Shown here: positions 7,908-11,961 of the stretch, piece by piece
How positions within the stretch are numbered: the stretch's first letter is position 1
Layout: each line of letters opens with the position of its first letter
NCBI GenBank assembly: GCA_009937085.1
Contig: JAACDD010000018.1
Span: forward strand, 1 to 11,961
Origin: Bacteroidota bacterium
Lineage (GTDB): Bacteria > Bacteroidota > Bacteroidia > Flavobacteriales > Flavobacteriaceae
Length of the DNA stretch: 11,961 bases
Reading direction: 5' to 3'
The notes under the pieces: generated by a model
What the model saw: only the letters and a program-made list of their open reading frames with translations
Databases searched by the model: none
Told to the model about the DNA's origin: nothing
Made by a program: the position numbers and the translations under genes

Positions 7908-9610
7908 GATATGCCTAATTCAGCCAAAATCCGATTGATTTTTTGGTCTAAAACCGCTTTTGTTGTTCTGTAATTTTCGGTCGACTCTAAGGGGGTATTT
8001 ACACTCACATAGAACTTAATTTTTGGTTCAGTTCCACTTGGTCGTGCTGCCACCCGCGTGCCGTCTTCGGAAATAAAAATCAATACATTGGCTTTTGGCA
8101 AAGGTATTGTTTCTTTTTGTTGCGATTGCAAATCATGCCGCGTTGCCGATGCATAATCCTCTAGATGTGTGATGATTTTACCATCTAAGGTTTTAGGCGG
8201 ATTGCTTCTGAACTCCTCCATAAGGCGTTCAATTTCTGCTGCCCCAGACTTTCCTTTTTTAACAAGCGAAACCAAATTTTCTTGAAAAAGACCTAGCTTT
8301 TCGTAGGTGCCAATAAGCGTATTGAAAAACGAACTCCCTTTCGATTTGGCTTCTGCTGCTAATTCGCAAGAAAGTAAAGCTGCCGTAACGGCATCCTTAT
8401 CACGGACAAAATTACCTACCATATATCCAAAACTTTCTTCACCTCCGCCAAGACATTTTTGGTTTGGGTAATGCTCTATCATCTGCGCAATCCATTTAAA
8501 GCCTGTAAGGCCAAGCTTGCACTCAACGCCATAATGCTTTGCCAGGGCGATCATCATAGGCGTAGAAACTACTGTAGAGCCTACAAATGCGTTATCACTT
8601 TTTGTGAATCCCCCTTTGCTTAGAATAAAGTCCGTCATAGCAATCATGGTTTGATTTCCATTCAAAAGTTCCAGTTCGTTGTTTTCGTTTCGCACAGCAA
8701 TACCTAATCTGTCGGCATCTGGATCAGTTCCAATAACGATATCGGCACCAATTTCAACCGCCTTTTCCATGGCCATTTTAAGTGCTTCGGGTTCTTCTGG
8801 GTTTGGGGATTTAACCGTTGGGAAATCGCCATCAGGAATAGCTTGTTGTTCAATTATAGTAACCTTATCGTAACCTGCCGCCTTGAGTACCTGTGGAATA
8901 GCCGTTATTGAAGTACCGTGAAGTGATGTAAATACAATTTTAATGTCGCTTCGATTTCCGTTTCCTATACGCCCAACCTTTACAGAAGCTTCTTGAAACG
9001 CTAGGTCAACTTCTTTGTCAATGTGTTGAATTCGATTTGGTTGCGCATCAAATTGTATGTCTTGATAAGTTGTGTTGTCAATTGCGGTAATGATTCCAGC
9101 GTCTTGCGGAGGTACGATTTGTCCACCATCTTGCCAATACACTTTATAGCCATTATATTCTGGAGGATTATGCGATGCGGTGAGGACGATACCACAATGA
9201 CATTTTAAATGACGTACAGCAAATGATACTTCAGGAGTTGCTCTAAGATCCGAGAAAAGGAATACGTCAATAGAATTCGCGGAAAAAATAGCTGCTACAA
9301 TCTGCGCCAATTCCTTACTGTTGTGACGGCAATCGTATCCAATCACAACACGCGGTGTTTCATCTGGAAACTGCGCTTTGAGGTAGTTGCTGAGTCCTTG
9401 TGTGGTACGCCCAAAAGTATACTTATTTACCCTGTTGGTACCAACACCCATAACGCCACGCATGCCCCCTGTGCCAAAGGCAAGGTCTTTGTAAAAGGCG
9501 TCTTCTAGTGCTTCTTGATTGTGTTTCAATGCCGCAACGGCTTGTTGCGTTTCGATGTCGAATGGTGCTTTTTGCCAAGCGTCAGCTTGTTCTAAAAAGG
9601 ATGTATTCAT
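7904..9610 (-). CDS. Phospho-sugar mutase (phosphoglucomutase/phosphomannomutase)
   Basis: This 568-aa cytoplasmic alpha-D-phosphohexomutase interconverts hexose 1- and 6-phosphates. It has the four expected landmarks: the phosphoserine loop TASHNPPEYNG (Ser146), the Mg-binding loop DPDADR (296-301), the sugar-specificity loop GEES (390-393), and the phosphate-binding loop RPSGTEPK (523-530). GEES is the form seen in enzymes acting on glucose and mannose phosphates, and the length and NPPEYNG context match the PgcA/human PGM2-like subgroup. The start is the ATG at 9610 (MNTSFLEQADAW). The gene lies 22 bp after the glycosyltransferase and overlaps the exporter start by 4 bp. It probably supplies glucose-1-P or mannose-1-P for nucleotide sugars used in envelope glycans. 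Glucose versus mannose preference is not settled by sequence. Confidence 0.95.
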   Translation of the reverse strand: MNTSFLEQADAWQKAPFDIETQQAVAALKHNQEALEDAFYKDLAFGTGGMRGVMGVGTNRVNKYTFGRTTQGLSNYLKAQFPDETPRVVIGYDCRHNSKELAQIVAAIFSANSIDVFLFSDLRATPEVSFAVRHLKCHCGIVLTASHNPPEYNGYKVYWQDGGQIVPPQDAGIITAIDNTTYQDIQFDAQPNRIQHIDKEVDLAFQEASVKVGRIGNGNRSDIKIVFTSLHGTSITAIPQVLKAAGYDKVTIIEQQAIPDGDFPTVKSPNPEEPEALKMAMEKAVEIGADIVIGTDPDADRLGIAVRNENNELELLNGNQTMIAMTDFILSKGGFTKSDNAFVGSTVVSTPMMIALAKHYGVECKLGLTGFKWIAQMIEHYPNQKCLGGGEESFGYMVGNFVRDKDAVTAALLSCELAAEAKSKGSSFFNTLIGTYEKLGLFQENLVSLVKKGKSGAAEIERLMEEFRSNPPKTLDGKIITHLEDYASATRHDLQSQQKETIPLPKANVLIFISEDGTRVAARPSGTEPKIKFYVSVNTPLESTENYRTTKAVLDQKINRILAELGIS

Positions 9611-9627
9611 GGAAATTAATTACTGAA

Positions 9628-9661
9628 CAAATTTACATATTCGCATTAGAGTTTAGACCAA
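9628..9661 (-). promoter_or_regulatory. Candidate internal promoter for the mutase, overlapping the glycosyltransferase stop
   Basis: On the minus strand, TAAATTTG (9635 to 9628) matches TAnnTTTG exactly, and its first bases are the TAA stop of the upstream gene. A TTG (9661 to 9659) lies 23 bp further upstream, longer than the usual spacing of about 19-21. Initiation would fall near 9622, leaving a leader of about a dozen nucleotides before the ATG at 9610. This could allow mutase and exporter expression independent of the glycosyltransferase. Confidence 0.35.
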
Positions 9662-10610
9662 TCGTTTCCTTTATTTTATATCGCATTTTATGTTCGCGAT
9701 TTCGAACGATAATTTCACCAATAAATCCTGCTAAGAAAAACTGGCTTCCTAAAATCATGGTGGTAAGCGCCACGTAGAATTGTGGCCTTTGAGCAATAAG
9801 TCTACCCGATGGGTTGACAAAGATCTTATCAATTCCCAAGTAGATGGAAAAACCAAACCCTAGCAGTAACATTACGCTACCTATCAATCCAAAAAAATAC
9901 ATGGGGCGACGTCCAAATCGGTGTAAAAACCAAAGCGTTAATAAATCTAAAAACCCTTTTATAAAGCGGTCTGGGCCAAATTTTGACTGACCAAATTTTC
10001 GCGCTTGGTGTACCACTGCTTTTTCCCCAATTCGATTAAAACCAGCTTTTTTTGCCAAAACGGGAATATAACGATGCATTTCGCCATAAACTTCGATGGT
10101 CTTTACCACGTCGTTTCGATAGGCTTTAAGACCGCAATTAAAATCGTGTAATTTAATTCCGGATACCCATCGTGCGACCAAATTAAAAAACTTAGAAGGA
10201 ATATTTTTAAATAGGAGTGAATCAAAGCGCTTTTTTTTCCATCCCGAAATCATGTCGTAATCCCCAGCTGAAATTAAACGGTATAGGTCGGGCAGTTCAT
10301 CTGGAGAATCTTGTAAATCGGCATCCATAGTGCAAACGACTTCTCCTTCACATTTTAAAAAACCTGCGTGTAGTGCTTGTGATTTGCCATAGTTTCGTAA
10401 GAAACGAATGCCGTGTATGCGTTTATCCGTAGCGGCGACTTCTTGCACCCAAGCCCAAGAAGCATCTGTACTGCCGTCATCAACCAAAATGAGTTCAAAG
10501 GAAATTGCAGCCTCCTCTAATACACGAACAATCCAAGCATAAAGCTCGGGAAGTGATTCAGCTTCATCCAAAAATGGAACGACGACCGATAATTGCAGTT
10601 GTTTTGCCAA
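9633..10610 (-). CDS. Family 2 glycosyltransferase with two C-terminal membrane segments (DPM1/GtrB-like)
   Basis: This 325-aa inverting GT-A enzyme probably moves a sugar from a nucleotide donor onto polyprenyl phosphate or a membrane lipid. Visible landmarks are SVVVPFLDEAESL (8-20), DDGSTD (44-49), the metal-binding DxD in MDADLQDS (96-98) and the family motif DFNCGLKAYR (156-165). Two hydrophobic segments follow at about 236-260 and 277-302, with a basic cytoplasmic tail. The start is TTG at 10610: no Met codon occurs before the conserved VVVPFLDE strand, and TTG leaves the normal short N-terminus. This TTG directly abuts the TAA of the preceding gene (TAATTG), suggesting re-initiation coupling. 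The downstream phospho-sugar mutase fits a shared sugar-supply role. The sugar and acceptor are not identifiable from sequence. Confidence 0.93.
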   Translation of the reverse strand: MAKQLQLSVVVPFLDEAESLPELYAWIVRVLEEAAISFELILVDDGSTDASWAWVQEVAATDKRIHGIRFLRNYGKSQALHAGFLKCEGEVVCTMDADLQDSPDELPDLYRLISAGDYDMISGWKKKRFDSLLFKNIPSKFFNLVARWVSGIKLHDFNCGLKAYRNDVVKTIEVYGEMHRYIPVLAKKAGFNRIGEKAVVHQARKFGQSKFGPDRFIKGFLDLLTLWFLHRFGRRPMYFFGLIGSVMLLLGFGFSIYLGIDKIFVNPSGRLIAQRPQFYVALTTMILGSQFFLAGFIGEIIVRNREHKMRYKIKETIGLNSNANM

Positions 10611-11027
10611 TTAGCTCTTTTTTGTAAATATACCTGTTGTAATGCCTACTAAAATCCCTAAAACTATACTTTTTATCAGCACTGGCGGCAATGAGTTAAA
10701 GAAATCTGTAGAAATGCTATTTGTTTCATGTGAAGTAAACTTCAAAAAAACAACCAAGTAAAATTGATATAAAATTGCACAAATTAAAAATACACCTATG
10801 CTAATCTTTACAGCAACCTTAAGAGTGATTTTGTTTTTATGATTTTCTTTAAACTTCAATATTGCCATCAAAGACGCTAGAGTTGGTATTATTATGGGAA
10901 TTATTTTAATTATTGTGTTGTTTTGAAAATCAAAAAAGTAAATCATTAAACTGAAAACCATACTCACAATCGCCGCAATAAGCCCAAAACGGTAGTTATA
11001 TGTTCCTAATTTTAGTGAAGTTTCCAT
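10611..11027 (-). CDS. Small multi-pass membrane protein, DUF4199-like
   Basis: A 138-aa protein with about four hydrophobic segments: roughly 14-32, 41-58, 70-95 and 113-134, ending in a short basic TKKS tail. The layout is a first TM pair, a KFKENHKNKITLKVAVKISIG linker and a final helix ending near TKK. It resembles the Bacteroidetes DUF4199 family, which often precedes a family 2 glycosyltransferase. It is shorter than typical members (about 160-180 aa) because the loop between the third and fourth helices is reduced. The assignment is from memory of the family pattern and is not certain, and no biochemical function is known. The gene averages about 28% GC over 10621-10980, clearly lower than its neighbours. 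It is the first gene of the minus-strand operon, and its stop abuts the glycosyltransferase start. Confidence 0.75.
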   Translation of the reverse strand: METSLKLGTYNYRFGLIAAIVSMVFSLMIYFFDFQNNTIIKIIPIIIPTLASLMAILKFKENHKNKITLKVAVKISIGVFLICAILYQFYLVVFLKFTSHETNSISTDFFNSLPPVLIKSIVLGILVGITTGIFTKKS

Positions 11028-11110
11028 GTAAGGATATTTTTATCGGTTAAGTGTATGGTAAATTTAGATAAAATAATTAAATTTGCACCCCTTAACTAGG
11101 AAAAAGCATT
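11028..11110. other. Divergent intergenic region between the envelope operon and rpmE2
   Basis: This 83-bp, very AT-rich gap must hold promoters for both directions. The motif AAATTT occurs twice as part of TAAATTTA (11059-11066) and TAAATTTG (11078-11085), with starts 19 bp apart. The first copy is palindromic and could also be a degenerate (7 of 8) -7 box for the minus-strand operon, though no good -33 TTG accompanies it. Confidence 0.5.
11078..11085 (+). promoter_or_regulatory. Candidate -7 box for rpmE2
   Basis: TAAATTTG matches TAnnTTTG exactly and lies 25 bp before the ATG at 11111. No clear TTG is present at the -33 position. A purine-rich AGGAAAAAG (11098-11106) lies just before the start and may aid ribosome loading in a phylum where Shine-Dalgarno sites are usually weak. 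Confidence 0.5.
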
Positions 11111-11362
11111 ATGAAACAAGGTATTCATCCAGAGAATTATCGCATGGTAGCGTTCAAAGATATGTCTAACGAAGATGTGTTTATAACCAAGTCAACTGCC
11201 AATGCCAAAGAAACTATTGAATTAGAAGGCGTAGAATATCCACTTATTAAGTTAGAGATTTCACGCACTTCACATCCGTTTTACACAGGTAAATCTAAAC
11301 TAGTAGATACTGCTGGCCGCATCGATAAGTTTAAAAACAAATACGCGAAATTCAAGAAGTAA
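11111..11362 (+). CDS. rpmE2: 50S ribosomal protein L31 type B (bL31B)
   Basis: An 83-aa ribosomal protein of the large subunit, contributing to the intersubunit bridge near the central protuberance. MKQGIHPENYRMVAFKD, the ELEGVEYPLIKLEIS stretch, the family signature SHPFYTGKSKLVDTAGRIDKFKNKYAKF and the basic end are all as expected for type B L31. The protein has no cysteine, so it lacks the CxxC zinc site of type A L31. In some bacteria the type B form replaces the zinc form under zinc limitation, but many Bacteroidetes carry type B as their ordinary L31, so zinc control should not be assumed here. It is read divergently from the glycosyltransferase operon and is followed by two hairpins and a GlmU-family gene, an order I recall as common in Flavobacteria. 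Confidence 0.96.
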   Translation: MKQGIHPENYRMVAFKDMSNEDVFITKSTANAKETIELEGVEYPLIKLEISRTSHPFYTGKSKLVDTAGRIDKFKNKYAKFKK

Positions 11363-11374
11363 TCTTGAATTTTT
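11348..11374 (+). terminator. Hairpin spanning the rpmE2 stop codon, followed by T5
   Basis: AAATTCAAGA (11348-11357) pairs perfectly with TCTTGAATTT (11363-11372) around the loop AGTAA, which contains the TAA stop at 11360-11362. The T-run 11370-11374 follows and partly overlaps the stem. The 10-bp stem has few G-C pairs, so it is weaker than the hairpin just downstream. Confidence 0.45.
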
Positions 11375-11384
11375 GAACGAATTG

Positions 11385-11413
11385 AAACCTCCCTTGTGGA
11401 GGTTTTTTTATTT
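11385..11413 (+). terminator. Strong intrinsic terminator after rpmE2
   Basis: AAACCTCC (11385-11392) pairs perfectly with GGAGGTTT (11398-11405) around the 5-nt loop CTTGT, and the RNA continues with TTTTATTT. It lies 22 bp after the rpmE2 stop and directly before the glmU-like gene, so that gene needs its own promoter or read-through. Confidence 0.9.
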
Positions 11414-11418
11414 ACGCT

Positions 11419-11426
11419 TATCTTTG
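11419..11426 (+). promoter_or_regulatory. Candidate -7 box for the glmU-like gene, very close to its ATG
   Basis: TATCTTTG matches TAnnTTTG exactly and ends only 4 bp before the ATG at 11431. A TTG at 11394-11396, inside the terminator loop, is 22 bp upstream as a possible -33 element. If used, transcription would begin at or within a few bases of the start codon. Confidence 0.4.
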
Positions 11427-11430
11427 GTGC

Positions 11431-11961
11431 ATGCGTTTATGCTTATTTGACGGATCAAACCGTACCGATTTACTTCCTCTTGTTTACACACGACCTGTTG
11501 CGCAGTTACTTGTTGGGGGTATGACCTTGGCATCGCGATGGGAACGATTGCTGCATGCATCGGTGGTTTCTGAAACAGAAACCTATTTACAACCAAAAAC
11601 ACCTTCTTTTGATGTGGCCGTTTTAGCCGGATGTTTACCATCATCAGCTTTAATAGATGCGGTTCATCATCTAAAAGACGGACAAAAGTTGCTCTATAAC
11701 GATACATTAATTGCTTTTAAAGGTGCGACGTCGAGTACAGCAGATGCGCTTAATTCTTTTGAACAAATCACGTTTTCCAACCCATTAACAATTATACGCT
11801 ATCCGTGGGATTTGTTTTCGAACAACGCACAAGCCATTTGTGATGACGCGTCTTTTTTTAACGATTCGCATACCAATTCGCTACACACTTCCAACCAACA
11901 GTTTGGTCAACATCCTGTTTTAGTTGGCGCAAATGTGACAGCGTATGCTGCCGTTTTTAAC
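11431..11961 (+). CDS. GlmU-family putative sugar nucleotidyltransferase, 3' end cut by window edge
   Basis: The frame is open from ATG 11431 to the edge, giving 177 codons of a protein normally near 390 aa. The N-terminus MRLCLFDGSNRTDLLPLVYTRPVAQLLVGG and the following TLASRWERLL match the Bacteroidetes 'alternative GlmU' family (TIGR03991-type). This family is proposed to make UDP-GlcNAc through combined uridylyltransferase and acetyltransferase activities for peptidoglycan and LPS. It lacks the LxxGxGTRM motif of classical GlmU. YPWDLFSNNAQAICDDASFF (about 129-148) and HPVLVGANVTAYAAVFN at the edge mark the end of the nucleotidyltransferase-like part and the first turns of the left-handed beta-helix acetyltransferase domain. 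The start is set by the conserved LFDG strand, with no upstream room after the rpmE2 terminator. Confidence 0.88.
   Translation, partial: MRLCLFDGSNRTDLLPLVYTRPVAQLLVGGMTLASRWERLLHASVVSETETYLQPKTPSFDVAVLAGCLPSSALIDAVHHLKDGQKLLYNDTLIAFKGATSSTADALNSFEQITFSNPLTIIRYPWDLFSNNAQAICDDASFFNDSHTNSLHTSNQQFGQHPVLVGANVTAYAAVFN

Noticed and set aside
11028..11110. Zur-type zinc operator ahead of the zinc-free L31 gene
   Set aside because: I looked for a long interrupted palindrome of the Zur kind and saw only short AAATTT words. Type B L31 is the ordinary form in many Bacteroidetes.
11408..11707. 99-codon open frame on the minus strand opposite the glmU-like gene
   Set aside because: The plus-strand frame gives a recognisable GlmU-family N-terminus through the whole stretch. 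The minus frame has no recognisable motif.
1..11961. Mobile elements, CRISPR arrays, phage, toxin-antitoxin or defence genes
   Set aside because: No transposase, integrase, regularly spaced repeats or defence-family motif was seen. All sizeable frames are accounted for by housekeeping or envelope genes.

Overview
The window looks like a housekeeping segment of a Bacteroidetes chromosome, most likely order Flavobacteriales. Four things suggest this. There is a single-chain 1213-aa FGAM synthase with a Bacteroidetes-style N-terminus. A zinc-motif-free L31 gene (rpmE2) is followed by the Bacteroidetes 'alternative GlmU' protein. A small membrane protein resembling DUF4199 precedes a two-TM family 2 glycosyltransferase. 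Upstream regions carry the TAnnTTTG -7 box and lack clear Shine-Dalgarno sequences. The protein-coding DUF4199-like gene is about 28% GC, while the neighbouring lines I counted were roughly 37-47% GC.

Layout. Everything from 1 to 11027 is read on the minus strand. In transcription order, one tightly packed run holds a DUF4199-like membrane protein (11027-10611), a GT2 glycosyltransferase (10610-9633), a phospho-sugar mutase (9610-7904), an MsbA-type ABC exporter (7907-6084) and an RsmB/NOP-type rRNA m5C methyltransferase (6079-4865). The gaps are 0, 22, -4 and 4 bp, so this is very probably one operon. After a 97-bp gap with its own promoter candidate comes purL (4767-1126). After a further 52 bp comes an AMP-forming long-chain acyl-CoA synthetase whose C-terminal part runs off the left edge (1073-1). 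On the plus strand, starting from the 83-bp divergent intergenic region, lie rpmE2 (11111-11362), two consecutive terminator-like hairpins, and the 5' part of a GlmU-family gene (11431 to the right edge).

How the genes fit together. The mutase (glucose-1-P/mannose-6-P supply), the GT2 enzyme (sugar transfer to a polyprenyl-phosphate or lipid acceptor), the ABC exporter (lipid flipping) and the GlmU-like protein (UDP-GlcNAc supply) all fit cell-envelope glycan and lipid assembly. The acyl-CoA synthetase activates fatty acids, PurL serves de novo purine synthesis, and the methyltransferase and L31 serve the ribosome.

I see no mobile element, CRISPR, toxin-antitoxin, phage, defence or biosynthetic island, no tRNA or rRNA, and no gap over 300 bp without a gene. 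I did not find a convincing undescribed system. The observations most worth a second look are the AT-rich DUF4199-like gene, the promoter placement that implies a leaderless glmU-like transcript, and the paired terminators behind rpmE2.
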